Assembly (NCBI GenBank): GCA_029212415.1 | Contig: JARGOF010000033.1 | Span: 24,483 to 58,447, forward strand | DNA: 33,965 bases | Direction of reading: 5' to 3' | DNA from: Rhizobiaceae bacterium | Lineage (GTDB): Bacteria > Pseudomonadota > Alphaproteobacteria > Rhizobiales > Rhizobiaceae | In this document: one piece after another, positions 26,576-33,890 of the stretch | Position numbering within the stretch: position 1 is the stretch's first letter | Layout: each line of letters opens with the position of its first letter | Notes under the pieces: generated by a model | The model's database searches: none | What the model saw: only the letters and a program-made list of their open reading frames with translations | What the model was told of the DNA's origin: nothing | Translations under genes and position numbers: made by a program

Positions 26576-28513
26576 TTGCTGAGGCGCACACACAGATTTG
26601 CCCGACGGGCCAATCAACACAGCCACCTGCTGGTGATGCTGGTTGCGGCACTGCTATGCGTGTTGGTCGCCGGGCAGGCGAGCGCAGAAACGCGCTCTCT
26701 CAATGTATATTTCGTTCATACCAAGGAACGGGCGACAATCACCTTCAAGAAGGACGGGCGCTATATTCAAAGCGGCCTGAAGAAACTCAACCGGTTTCTT
26801 CGTGACTGGCGCCAGAAGGAATCCACCAATATGGATCCGCGGCTGTTTGATCTGGTTTGGGAGGTCTATCAAGCCAGCGGATCAAAAAAACATATCCATG
26901 TGGTGTCGGCCTATCGTTCGCCGAAAACCAATGCGATGTTGCGCAAACGTTCACGCGGTGTGGCCAGCAAGAGCCAGCACATTCTCGGACGGGCAATGGA
27001 TTTCTACCTGCCTGACGTCCCGATTTCAAAATTGCGCCGGATCGGCATGCAGTTCCAGGTGGGCGGTGTCGGTTATTATCCGAAATCGGGCTCGCCCTTT
27101 GTGCATCTCGATGTCGGCAGTGTGCGCTCATGGCCAAGGATGAATCGCAAGGAACTTGCCAGCATCTTTCCGAAAGGCAAGACCCTGCATCTGCCATCCG
27201 ACGGCAAGCCGCTTCCCGGTTACAGCCAGGCGCTGTCGGACTACAAATCGCGGGTCAATTCCAAAAGCATTCAGGTTGCCGGCGGTGGTGCACGCAGCCA
27301 ATCTTCAGGTGGTGGCGGTTTGTTGGCCACCCTGTTTGGTCGTAATGAAGATGAGGATGGCGATGAAGAACCAGCACAGGTTGCCGCTGTTGCGGTCGCT
27401 TCCGTTGATCGCACCCAGGTTTCTTCCTATGTCCCTGATCCATCCATCGTTCCCCGGCCCGAAAGACGGCCGGTTCCTGCCGATACCGGCATACAGATTG
27501 CGCTTGCTCCGGTAAAAGAACCGGTGGCCGAAAACAACAGCCCTGCGACCCAAATTGTTGCGGCGGGCGCTTCAATTCCTGAAGGCGGCGGGGTTCCCAT
27601 CGTGGTGCCGACGAAGCCTGAACCGGAGGATCCTGTTGTTCTGGCGGCGCTGGCTTCGGCGAAGGCCTCCAATTCGGCCGGCCAGGCCATTCAGATTGCG
27701 TCGCCCGGCACGGGTGATGCCGATACGCCTGTCACCCTGGCTTCGGCAGCGGGCAATGGACGGTTTGAAGTGTTGCCTGGCGCTTTGCTGAGGCAGCCAG
27801 CTTCCGGCATTCTGAGGCGGCAGCCTCCCGAGACAGGCGCTGACATTGCAGTCCCCATTTCCCCGCAGGGTGAAGAAACTGGTCCACAGGGCGAAGCATC
27901 TGGCCCGCAACTCGCTTTTGTGCCGCTGCCTTCATCACGACCGGAAAGAAGCTTGCCTGATGCGCAGATCGTCACTGCAGCGTTTAATCCGAATGGCCCG
28001 AGTGATGCTGTGCAGCCGGATGCAAAACCAGCCTTTGGCATTCCCGTGCCGACGCCATCACCTTTCGCCCGCTCCGCCGTACCGGATGAGCCCATTGCCC
28101 CGGTTCAGGTGGCTTTGGCCCCGTCCACAGCCCTGACGGATCAGAGCGGTGGCAATGTTGTCATGCCGCTGCCAGCCACATTGCCGACGCGAAAAACTGG
28201 GGAATTGCCAACAGGTAAAGCCGGACGCCCGAGTGCCAGCGATGCGGCGGGACATCGTCCAACATCGGTGCGGCAGAAGCCGGTGCTGACGCAGAACATG
28301 TTGACCCCGCGTGCGTTTGAAACCAACCGCATTGCCGTCATGAGTGATTCATTCAGAGCGCCGGAATTTGTTTCAAACTACATGCGCTCGGCACCCGCTA
28401 CGGTTCATGTTGATGGATTTTCAAGAGAAAACCGCGTTGCCAGCGCCGATCAGTTCTCGGGAACGGCAGTCAATTTTATGACTGTCGCGCGCTTCAAGAC
28501 ACGGAACCAGTAA
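26576..28513 (+). CDS. Exported DUF882/M15 family peptidoglycan peptidase with long low-complexity tail
   Basis: A 645-residue protein. Residues 1-37 form a signal peptide (basic RRTHRFARR, hydrophobic VMLVAALLCVLVAG, ASA). The YcbK/MepK-like M15 domain (about 38-190) has SAYRSPKTN with Arg114, SQHILGRAMDFYL with His135 and Asp142, and FVHLDVGSVRSWPR with His177; His135, Asp142 and His177 fit the zinc ligands. MepK-type enzymes cut peptide cross-links in murein. From about residue 225 the remaining 420 residues are Pro/Ala/Val-rich and mostly disordered, with many PEP- and SRPE-like stretches. No ATG gives a full signal peptide, so the TTG at 26576 is the best start, with GGGA 14 bases upstream as a weak site. 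Zinc-site call is by motif; the tail's role is unknown. Confidence 0.85.
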   Translation: MLRRTHRFARRANQHSHLLVMLVAALLCVLVAGQASAETRSLNVYFVHTKERATITFKKDGRYIQSGLKKLNRFLRDWRQKESTNMDPRLFDLVWEVYQASGSKKHIHVVSAYRSPKTNAMLRKRSRGVASKSQHILGRAMDFYLPDVPISKLRRIGMQFQVGGVGYYPKSGSPFVHLDVGSVRSWPRMNRKELASIFPKGKTLHLPSDGKPLPGYSQALSDYKSRVNSKSIQVAGGGARSQSSGGGGLLATLFGRNEDEDGDEEPAQVAAVAVASVDRTQVSSYVPDPSIVPRPERRPVPADTGIQIALAPVKEPVAENNSPATQIVAAGASIPEGGGVPIVVPTKPEPEDPVVLAALASAKASNSAGQAIQIASPGTGDADTPVTLASAAGNGRFEVLPGALLRQPASGILRRQPPETGADIAVPISPQGEETGPQGEASGPQLAFVPLPSSRPERSLPDAQIVTAAFNPNGPSDAVQPDAKPAFGIPVPTPSPFARSAVPDEPIAPVQVALAPSTALTDQSGGNVVMPLPATLPTRKTGELPTGKAGRPSASDAAGHRPTSVRQKPVLTQNMLTPRAFETNRIAVMSDSFRAPEFVSNYMRSAPATVHVDGFSRENRVASADQFSGTAVNFMTVARFKTRNQ

Positions 28514-28652
28514 TGCCTCGCACAATGATGGGGCGCGCTATCGGCCCCTTGGCCGTGCTCTGGTCGTCCTCTGGCCGCGCTCTGAAATGGCGCGTTGTGC
28601 TGTCGCAAAGCCGCCTGAAATTGACGACAAGCGGTTTCTCGCTGTGTCGTTA

Positions 28653-28672
28653 AAGCCGGATATTGCCGGCTT
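28653..28672. terminator. Hairpin between convergent M15-peptidase and gapR genes
   Basis: AAGCCGG and CCGGCTT are perfect 7-bp inverted arms around ATATTG, 16 bases after the gapR stop codon and about 140 bases after the peptidase gene stop. T-tracts are poor on both sides, so it would be a weak bidirectional terminator. Confidence 0.35.
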
Positions 28673-28687
28673 GCAAGCCTGGCTTCA

Positions 28688-28948
28688 TTATTCCGGTGGG
28701 GCTTCGGCCATGCCCAGAGCATGCAGATAGGTATCGAGGATGGCTTCCTGTTCCATGCGATCATTTTGATCGAGCTTGCGAATTGAAATCACCTTGCGCA
28801 GCACCTTGGTGTCAAATCCCATGGATTTGGCTTCGCCGTAGACTTCCTTGATATCATCAGCGATGGTCTTTTTTTCTTCTTCCAGTCTTTCAATACGCTC
28901 AACAAAGGCGCGCAATTGATCTCTGGCTACTCCATGGGCTTCCGACAT
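28688..28948 (-). CDS. gapR: GapR family (DUF2312) DNA-binding nucleoid protein
   Basis: An 86-residue, highly charged protein of the DUF2312 (UPF0335) family. Its Caulobacter member GapR clamps overtwisted, AT-rich DNA ahead of replication and transcription and is needed for normal growth. The N-terminal half is a coiled coil ([20 protein letters not shown], about 13-32) followed by the family core [20 protein letters not shown] and [17 protein letters not shown] with the basic DNA-contacting residues. AGGAG lies six bases before the ATG. It has no membrane segment. The gene is downstream of the DUF1244 gene on the same strand, with a short duplicated palindrome between them. Confidence 0.92.
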   Translation of the reverse strand: MSEAHGVARDQLRAFVERIERLEEEKKTIADDIKEVYGEAKSMGFDTKVLRKVISIRKLDQNDRMEQEAILDTYLHALGMAEAPPE

Positions 28949-29062
28949 AAGTGACTCCTGTGCTGTTGGAACGACGCGGACAGGTGCCTTGCGAATGAAG
29001 CCGCGTCAAGTGTATTTGACAAAGGGCTCCAAATTATTGCGCCGCACCGGCCTGTGGTCTCT

Positions 29063-29096
29063 CTATTGGGTACAATACGCTATTGGGTACAATACG
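29063..29096. repeat. Perfect tandem duplication, 2 x 17 bp, each unit palindromic
   Basis: CTATTGGGTACAATACG occurs twice without a gap (29063-29079 and 29080-29096). Each unit contains TATTG-GGTA-CAATA, a perfect inverted repeat. It lies 15 bases beyond the DUF1244 stop codon and 115 bases upstream of gapR, so it could be a double operator for gapR or a mere slippage product. Confidence 0.9.
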
Positions 29097-29110
29097 CTCT
29101 GAACCGGAAA

Positions 29111-29416
29111 TCAGTGGTCCTTGTGGGACGCAGCCAGCGCCGCTTTCTGTTCGTCGGTTGCCTCGCTCTGGTGTTTTTCCTTCCAGGTTTCATAAGGCAT
29201 TCCGTAGATGATTTCGCGGGCCTGTGCTTTGTCGAGCTCCACACCGGCGGCATTGGCCGCATCCTGATACCAATTGGAAAGACAGTTTCGGCAAAAACCG
29301 CCAAGGTTCATCAGATCGATATTCTGCACATCCGTGCGGTTGCGCAGATGGGCAACCAATGTGCGAAACGCCGCTGCTTCGAATTCTGTGCGTTGTTGTT
29401 TGCTTAATTGTGTCAT
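29111..29416 (-). CDS. DUF1244 domain protein
   Basis: A 101-residue soluble protein of the alphaproteobacterial/gammaproteobacterial DUF1244 family, function unknown. The conserved part has AFRTLVAHLRNRTDVQNID, then LGGFCRNCLSNWY, where CxxC may bind a metal, then REIIYGMPYETWK. The C terminus is polar (SEATDEQKAALAASHKDH). The ATG at 29416 was chosen over one 19 codons upstream since GAAAGAGAA precedes it and family members start MTQLS-like. The gene is divergent from the DUF1036-pyk pair and upstream of gapR. Confidence 0.88.
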   Translation of the reverse strand: MTQLSKQQRTEFEAAAFRTLVAHLRNRTDVQNIDLMNLGGFCRNCLSNWYQDAANAAGVELDKAQAREIIYGMPYETWKEKHQSEATDEQKAALAASHKDH

Positions 29417-29433
29417 CGGTTCTCTTTCACGTT

Positions 29434-29483
29434 TGCAGAAAGCTGTATGCGGGCATGTTGTAGAAAGCTGCATACGGGCTTGA
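29434..29483. repeat. Imperfect tandem repeat, 2 x 25 bp, upstream of the DUF1244 gene
   Basis: TGCAGAAAGCTGTATGCGGG and TGTAGAAAGCTGCATACGGG begin two adjacent 25-bp units (29434-29458 and 29459-29483) that agree at 20 of 25 positions. They start 18 bases before the DUF1244 start codon, where they could act as direct-repeat protein sites. Confidence 0.75.
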
Positions 29484-29638
29484 GTCGCATGCCGGGCCGT
29501 CAGGCCGGATCAAATCAGTATCCTCATTGGTATTTACCATTCAAAGCCTTATTACGGTCCATTTTTCAAGGTGAAAGGGCAAATCGATCATTAATGTGTG
29601 TTTGCTGGGTACGCAGAGGCTGATTTCAATCGGTTTCG

Positions 29639-29668
29639 TTGACATTGGACCGTGCAATGCGGCACATA
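29639..29668 (+). promoter_or_regulatory. Candidate promoter of the DUF1036-pyk operon
   Basis: TTGACA (29639-29644) is a perfect -35. The best -10, CACATA at 29663-29668, is 18 bases away and only a partial match. Transcription would begin about 20 bases before the DUF1036 start codon. Confidence 0.35.
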
Positions 29669-29694
29669 ACAGTCCAGCACATTCAATTGAGGAA

Positions 29695-30159
29695 ATGAAG
29701 CATACAGTGTCAGCTTTAGGTATTTTCAAGTGGCAGGGTACCTTGGGCCTGTTGGCTCTTTTGGGTGCTTTTTTGGTGGCTCCGGAAGCGCGTGCGGATT
29801 TCCGTGTATGCAATGGCACTCAAAACCTTGTTGGAGTGGCGATCGGCTATCGCGGTGATGATGGCTGGATTACCGAGGGCTGGTGGCAGGTGCCCGCAAC
29901 CTCCTGCGCGACCGTGATCGAAGGTGCGCTGGCCTCACGCTATTATTATCTCTACGCGGAAGACGCTGCCAGAGGTGGCCGCTGGGGTGGGGATGTCAAC
30001 ATGTGCGTGGCAGAAGACGAATTCAAGATTACCGGTGTGCACAATTGTTTCACCAGAGGCTTCATGCGCATGGGGTTCAAGGAATATGATACCGGACAGC
30101 AGTCCAGCTGGATGGTCCAGCTTTCCGATACGGCAGATATTGAAGAAGGTCAAAATTGA
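29695..30159 (+). CDS. DUF1036 exported small protein
   Basis: A 154-residue protein with a signal peptide (residues 1-34, hydrophobic TLGLLALLGAFLVAP, ARA before cleavage) and a compact DUF1036 domain (FRVCNGTQNLVGVAIGYRGD, GWWQVPATSCATVIEG, YYYLYAEDA, HNCFTRGF). Four to five Cys in the mature part suggest disulfides and a periplasmic location. The start at 29695 follows TTGAGGAA; a longer frame from 29596 would bury the signal peptide. Its stop overlaps the pyk start (TGATG), so the two are co-translated. Function unknown; the coupling to pyruvate kinase is conserved in rhizobia as far as I recall. Confidence 0.88.
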   Translation: MKHTVSALGIFKWQGTLGLLALLGAFLVAPEARADFRVCNGTQNLVGVAIGYRGDDGWITEGWWQVPATSCATVIEGALASRYYYLYAEDAARGGRWGGDVNMCVAEDEFKITGVHNCFTRGFMRMGFKEYDTGQQSSWMVQLSDTADIEEGQN

Positions 30160-31598
30160 TGAGGCGTCTACGCAAAGTCAAAATCCTCGCTACCCTGGGG
30201 CCGGCGTCTTCTGACGAAGGAACGATACAGAAGCTGCATGAAGCCGGAGCAGATCTTTTCCGCATCAACATGAGCCATTCAAGCCATGATATGATGCGTA
30301 CCCTCATTGAGCGGATTCGCAATGTCGAAAAGCGCTGCGGCCATCCCATCGGCATTCTTGCAGACCTGCAGGGACCAAAACTGCGTGTCGGCAAATTTGC
30401 GGAAGGTTCGGCGCAATTGGTTGCCGGTCAGACCTTTACGCTGGACCAGGATGAAACCCCTGGAGATTCAACCCGCGCCCAGCTTCCGCATCCGGAAATA
30501 TTTGACGCCGTGCAACCGGGGCACCGATTGCTGATTGATGATGGACGGCTGCACCTGAAGGCCGTGTCCTGTGACGGAAAATCGATTGTATGTACGGTCG
30601 TGTCCGGAACAAAGATCTCCGATCGCAAGGGTGTCAGTCTGCCGGACAGCACTTTGGGCGTCAGCGCATTGACCCCGAAAGATCATCTGGATCTGGATGC
30701 TGTTCTGGCGACCGATGACGTCGACTGGGTGGCTTTGTCCTTTATTCAGCGCCCGGAAGATATTGCCGAAGTGCGCAAGATTGCCCGCTCGCGGGTCGGT
30801 TTGATGGCGAAAATCGAAAAACCCCAGGCCATAGAACGGATCGACGAAATCATCGAGCTTTCAGATGCCTTGATGGTTGCGCGTGGCGATCTTGGTGTCG
30901 AGATGCCGATCGAATCCGTTCCCGGTTTGCAAAAACAGTTGACGCGCGCCTGCAGACGGGCAGGCAAGCCAGTTGTAGTCGCAACCCAGATGCTGGAATC
31001 GATGATCACCGCGCCGGTGCCCACAAGGGCGGAAGTGTCCGATGTGGCAACGGCCGTCTTCGAAGGCGCTGATGCGATCATGCTGTCGGCGGAATCGGCG
31101 GCTGGAGATTATCCGGTCGAAGCCGTGTCGACCATGGCTGCGATTGCCCGCAAAGTGGAGACCGATCCGAATTATACCGGGATCATGCAGGCCCAGCGTT
31201 CGGAGCCCGAGGCGACCGGTGCCGATGCAATATCGCTGGCAGCCCGGCAGATCGCTGAAACGCTCAAACTGTCAGCCATTGTTTGCTACACATCCTCCGG
31301 CACCACCGGAATGCGTACCTCACGCGAGCGTCCACAGGTGCCGATCATCGCGCTGTCTCCGGTGATCCAGACGGCCCGGCGGCTGTCGGTCGTATGGGGG
31401 CTGCACTGTGTTGTCACAGAAGATGCGCATGATCTGGACGATATGGTGGACCGGGCCTGTCGCATTGTGGTGCGGGAAGAGTTCGGCAAGCCGGGTGACC
31501 GGGTGATCATCTCTGCCGGTGTGCCGCTCGGCACGCCTGGAGCAACCAACATGTTGCGGATTGCCTATATCGGATCCGACGGTTTGACCGGGATCTGA
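30159..31598 (+). CDS. pyk: Pyruvate kinase
   Basis: A 479-residue enzyme that makes pyruvate and ATP from phosphoenolpyruvate and ADP at the end of glycolysis. Landmarks are KILATLGPASSD (about 8-19), FRINMSHSSHD (35-45), the catalytic MAKIEKPQA (216-224; Lys218, Glu220), ARGDLGVEM (241-249) with the metal-binding residues, and the allosteric C-terminal domain (about 355-479). The ATG at 30159 shares one base with the DUF1036 stop codon; AAGG lies nine bases before it. Its last 34 bases overlap the end of the convergent hydrolase gene, with both reading frames intact. Length is typical. Confidence 0.97.
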   Translation: MRRLRKVKILATLGPASSDEGTIQKLHEAGADLFRINMSHSSHDMMRTLIERIRNVEKRCGHPIGILADLQGPKLRVGKFAEGSAQLVAGQTFTLDQDETPGDSTRAQLPHPEIFDAVQPGHRLLIDDGRLHLKAVSCDGKSIVCTVVSGTKISDRKGVSLPDSTLGVSALTPKDHLDLDAVLATDDVDWVALSFIQRPEDIAEVRKIARSRVGLMAKIEKPQAIERIDEIIELSDALMVARGDLGVEMPIESVPGLQKQLTRACRRAGKPVVVATQMLESMITAPVPTRAEVSDVATAVFEGADAIMLSAESAAGDYPVEAVSTMAAIARKVETDPNYTGIMQAQRSEPEATGADAISLAARQIAETLKLSAIVCYTSSGTTGMRTSRERPQVPIIALSPVIQTARRLSVVWGLHCVVTEDAHDLDDMVDRACRIVVREEFGKPGDRVIISAGVPLGTPGATNMLRIAYIGSDGLTGI

Positions 31599-32605
31599 TT
31601 TCCCCGCAGTGCATCATCTGCAAATGGTGCACTCGGGTCCGCTGTCGGTAAAAGATCGGCAGCTTTGCCCGAAATTTCCTCCAGGGCTGCGATGCACAGA
31701 TCTGTTGCTGCATAATCAGGCTTGTGTCCTATCCCTGGCAGTCTGATCAGCCTGGCGCCCTCTATATCGCTGGCAAGAACGCCTGAGTGGATCGTTGGGG
31801 AAACGACGTCATCATCCTCTCCCGTCAGAATGACTGTCGGCGTCTTGATGGTTTTGTAGTGCGGTGATGTCTTCACCACATGCCTGCGCAGCCAGGCGAT
31901 ATCGGCGGCATTGTTGCGAAATGTCTGGGGCCGCAGCACCAGTGCCGTAGCGGTTTTTTGCAGGTAGTCCTGCGGAAAAGCATTCGGCGTGAAAACGGAT
32001 TGAGCGGACGCTCGGATCTGCAACAGGCCCGCCGGCATGGTGGCGACCCAGGTAAAGATTTTTCCAAAAAATGGCGTTGCTGCAAACGTGTAATGCCAAT
32101 CCACCCCGCCGGGCCAGGGGTGTGATGGCGTTGAAAGCAGCAACAGGCCGGCAACCTTCTCCGGTTTTTCCAAAGCCATTGTCAGGGCGATTACGCCGCC
32201 AAATGAGTGCCCGATGATGATCGCCTGGGAAATCCCTTTTTGCTCCATCAGGGCAGCGATGGCACGCGCCTGGCTTTCGGGTAAATGGCCGTCTTTTGCG
32301 GGCCTGCCGGACCAGCCATGGCCGGGGCGATCGACAAACAGCATTTCTGCGCGTCCCTCCAGCCGGCTGCGGAACGCCTGCATCTGATCATGCAGGTTGC
32401 CACTGGCGCCGTGGATGAACACTAGGGACGGCAGGTCTGCATCCTTGGGTTTTGGCAGATGAACAGCATGCAGCCGGTAGCCACCCACATCGGTAAAATC
32501 GCCGGTGGCCGGGTAGCGCTGTTCAATGCGTCGAACCTGAAACCAGGTGAACAGGGACAGGCAAAGAACGAGTGAAATGATGGTCAGGAACAAATAGTTG
32601 GTCAC
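31565..32605 (-). CDS. Alpha/beta hydrolase, membrane-anchored
   Basis: A 346-residue alpha/beta-hydrolase-fold protein. Residues 3-22 form a single transmembrane or uncleaved signal segment (LFLTIISLVLCLSLFTWFQV). The oxyanion region is VFIHGASGN (62-70), the nucleophile Ser134 lies in GHSFGG, the acid is likely Asp264 or a neighbour in TGEDDDVV, and the base is His294 in GIGHKP. The substrate cannot be read from the sequence. The gene lies 22 bp downstream of the TPR gene on the same strand, and its 3' end overlaps pyk by 34 bp tail-to-tail, which leaves no room for a terminator between them. Confidence 0.88.
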   Translation of the reverse strand: MTNYLFLTIISLVLCLSLFTWFQVRRIEQRYPATGDFTDVGGYRLHAVHLPKPKDADLPSLVFIHGASGNLHDQMQAFRSRLEGRAEMLFVDRPGHGWSGRPAKDGHLPESQARAIAALMEQKGISQAIIIGHSFGGVIALTMALEKPEKVAGLLLLSTPSHPWPGGVDWHYTFAATPFFGKIFTWVATMPAGLLQIRASAQSVFTPNAFPQDYLQKTATALVLRPQTFRNNAADIAWLRRHVVKTSPHYKTIKTPTVILTGEDDDVVSPTIHSGVLASDIEGARLIRLPGIGHKPDYAATDLCIAALEEISGKAADLLPTADPSAPFADDALRGNQIPVKPSDPI

Positions 32606-32627
32606 GAGGCTGGCTTGTTACACATCG

Positions 32628-33257
32628 TCAAATATCATCACCGGCAAGTTCTTCACTCAATTCGTCCACTCTTTTTTGAGCGTTGCGCATGGCCGGATAG
32701 ATTTCCAGCACTTTGAGGTAGGTTCCAAGCGCAGCTTCATCGCTGCCTGCTGCAGACAGGATCGAGGCCATTCCCATCAGCGCGCCAAAGTGTCGTGGCT
32801 CCAGTGCCAGAACCCTGTTGATGTCGGTCATGGATTTTGCATGGCTTCCCATCACGTAATGAAGGGTTGCACGACGGTTCCAGCCTTCGGCAAAATCGGG
32901 CTCGAGAACGGTGACCTGATCGAGCAGATCAAGCGCGATAAAATTGCGGTTGTCCTGCATGGCTTCATTGGCCCATTCCATCAGCTGATTTGCTGTTGGG
33001 CTGTCGGACAGGCGCCATTCTTTCCAGATCTTGTCGGCTATGCGACGGGCCGGCTTGGGGTCGGCTACACGTTTTAGCTGCAGGAAATATGCATCAAGGC
33101 GTTCAGGCTTGGACAGAGCCTTCTCGCTGGTCTGGCTTTGCGGCTCGGCAGGAGATGCACTGTCAACCTGAGCCAAAGACACGACTGCGCCCATTGCCAC
33201 TGCAGTAGCAATGGCAAGGCTGGTCTGTCTAGCAAGAATCAAGAGAAATCGGCGCAT
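32628..33257 (-). CDS. Exported tetratricopeptide-repeat protein
   Basis: A 209-residue protein with a signal peptide (about 1-30, SLAIATAVAMGAVVSLAQ) and TPR-type helical repeats: NFIALDLLDQVTVLEPDFAE, GWNRRATLHYVMGSHAKSM, TDINRVLALEPRHFGALMGM and ASILSAAGSDEAALGTYLKV, in order from about residue 105 to 190. Such repeats bind partner proteins. It is upstream of the hydrolase gene and downstream of rpmJ on the same strand. No specific function is evident. Confidence 0.87.
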   Translation of the reverse strand: MRRFLLILARQTSLAIATAVAMGAVVSLAQVDSASPAEPQSQTSEKALSKPERLDAYFLQLKRVADPKPARRIADKIWKEWRLSDSPTANQLMEWANEAMQDNRNFIALDLLDQVTVLEPDFAEGWNRRATLHYVMGSHAKSMTDINRVLALEPRHFGALMGMASILSAAGSDEAALGTYLKVLEIYPAMRNAQKRVDELSEELAGDDI

Positions 33258-33316
33258 GCCATAAATATATGGCGGACGCGCCGATGGTCAAAGGCAATTT
33301 TTGGTGAACGGATCGA

Positions 33317-33338
33317 ATCGGCAAAGATTGATGCCGAT
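33317..33338 (-). other. Hairpin after rpmJ
   Basis: ATCGGCA and TGCCGAT are perfect inverted arms around an 8-base loop, starting 6 bases after the rpmJ stop codon. No T-tract follows, so it may serve as a 3'-end stabiliser or a weak termination point before the TPR gene. Confidence 0.4.
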
Positions 33339-33343
33339 CGCCA

Positions 33344-33469
33344 TTAGCCCTGGCGTGCCTTGAAACGGGGATTCTGCTTGTTGATGATGTAAACGCGACC
33401 CTTGCGACGTACCAGACGGTTTTCGCGATGACGTGTCTTGAGCGCTTTAAGCGAGTTTTTGATTTTCAT
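33344..33469 (-). CDS. rpmJ: Ribosomal protein L36 (bL36), zinc-free type
   Basis: A 41-residue, very basic protein of the large ribosomal subunit. [18 protein letters not shown] is the usual alphaproteobacterial N terminus, followed by [21 protein letters not shown]. The four zinc-binding residues of the C+ form are absent, so this is the C- (YkgO-like) type that is the normal copy in many Hyphomicrobiales. The open frame extends to 33628, but the 53 upstream codons cross a hairpin and promoter and are not part of the protein. The ribosome binding site (GGAAC) is weak. Confidence 0.95.
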   Translation of the reverse strand: MKIKNSLKALKTRHRENRLVRRKGRVYIINKQNPRFKARQG

Positions 33470-33524
33470 TGTTCCAGATCCATGATCAGCGCTCACAAGG
33501 TCGGATTGACCGTTGAGCCGACAA

Positions 33525-33552
33525 TAAACAAAAGCGCGCCTTTCGACGCGCT
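33525..33552 (-). terminator. rpmJ: Terminator-like hairpin in the rpmJ leader
   Basis: On the minus strand AGCGCG pairs with CGCGCT across 8 bases and is followed by TTTGTTTATT. It lies 56 bases upstream of the rpmJ start codon and just after the predicted rpmJ transcription start. It may end transcripts arriving from upstream, or attenuate rpmJ itself. Confidence 0.5.
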
Positions 33553-33565
33553 CAATTCTGCCATG

Positions 33566-33594
33566 CATGTACCCGCAACCGCTATTTCTGTCAA
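33566..33594 (-). promoter_or_regulatory. rpmJ: Candidate promoter of rpmJ
   Basis: On the minus strand a perfect TTGACA (33594-33589) is 17 bases from TACATG (33571-33566). The start would be near 33559, giving a leader of about 90 nt that includes the terminator-like hairpin. Confidence 0.45.
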
Positions 33595-33677
33595 CAGATC
33601 CTAGCGTTTTACAGCAGATTGTCTGCAACTAGAATCATTTGACCGAATTGATTTTGGTTGCTGATCCGGTCAAAACT

Positions 33678-33764
33678 TCGTTTCTTTGAAACGATGTTAT
33701 GACCTCCTCCTTTGTTGGGCGCGCTGTCTTATCGGAAAACCGCTACACACTTTTCCGGAAGCGC
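33678..33764 (+). ncRNA. Candidate small RNA with anti-Shine-Dalgarno motif
   Basis: Read on the plus strand, a hairpin CGTTTC-TTT-GAAACG (33678-33692) is followed by an apparently single-stranded stretch with CCTCCTCC (33703-33710), then a stem in which GCGCT (33721-33725) pairs with AGCGC (33760-33764) and CGGAAAA (33733-33739) pairs with TTTTCCG (33751-33757). This layout resembles rhizobial small RNAs that expose CCUCCUCC to block ribosome binding sites. There is no clear promoter or T-tract. The stem at 33721-33764 also resembles a dispersed palindromic repeat of rhizobial genomes. Strand and ends are uncertain. Confidence 0.3.
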
Positions 33765-33772
33765 TAAAGGCG

Positions 33773-33890
33773 ACTTGCGCGCGGTGGTGTTCCCCACCAT
33801 AAGCGCAAGTCAACGCGAGCAGCGGGCAAAATCAATCGGCCCTCTCTTGCAGAGGATTGAAAAAGCATCCTTCTTCAATGGGTGGGGAAA
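33773..33890. ncRNA. Candidate structured RNA with competing pairings
   Basis: ACTTGCGC (33773-33780) pairs with GCGCAAGT (33803-33810), enclosing GGTGG/CCACC (33783-33787 and 33794-33798). The same CCACC, within TTCCCCACCAT (33790-33800), can instead pair with ATGGGTGGGGAA (33879-33890). The hairpin at 33832-33860 would sit inside the longer structure. No open reading frame explains this. Strand cannot be decided. Confidence 0.3.
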
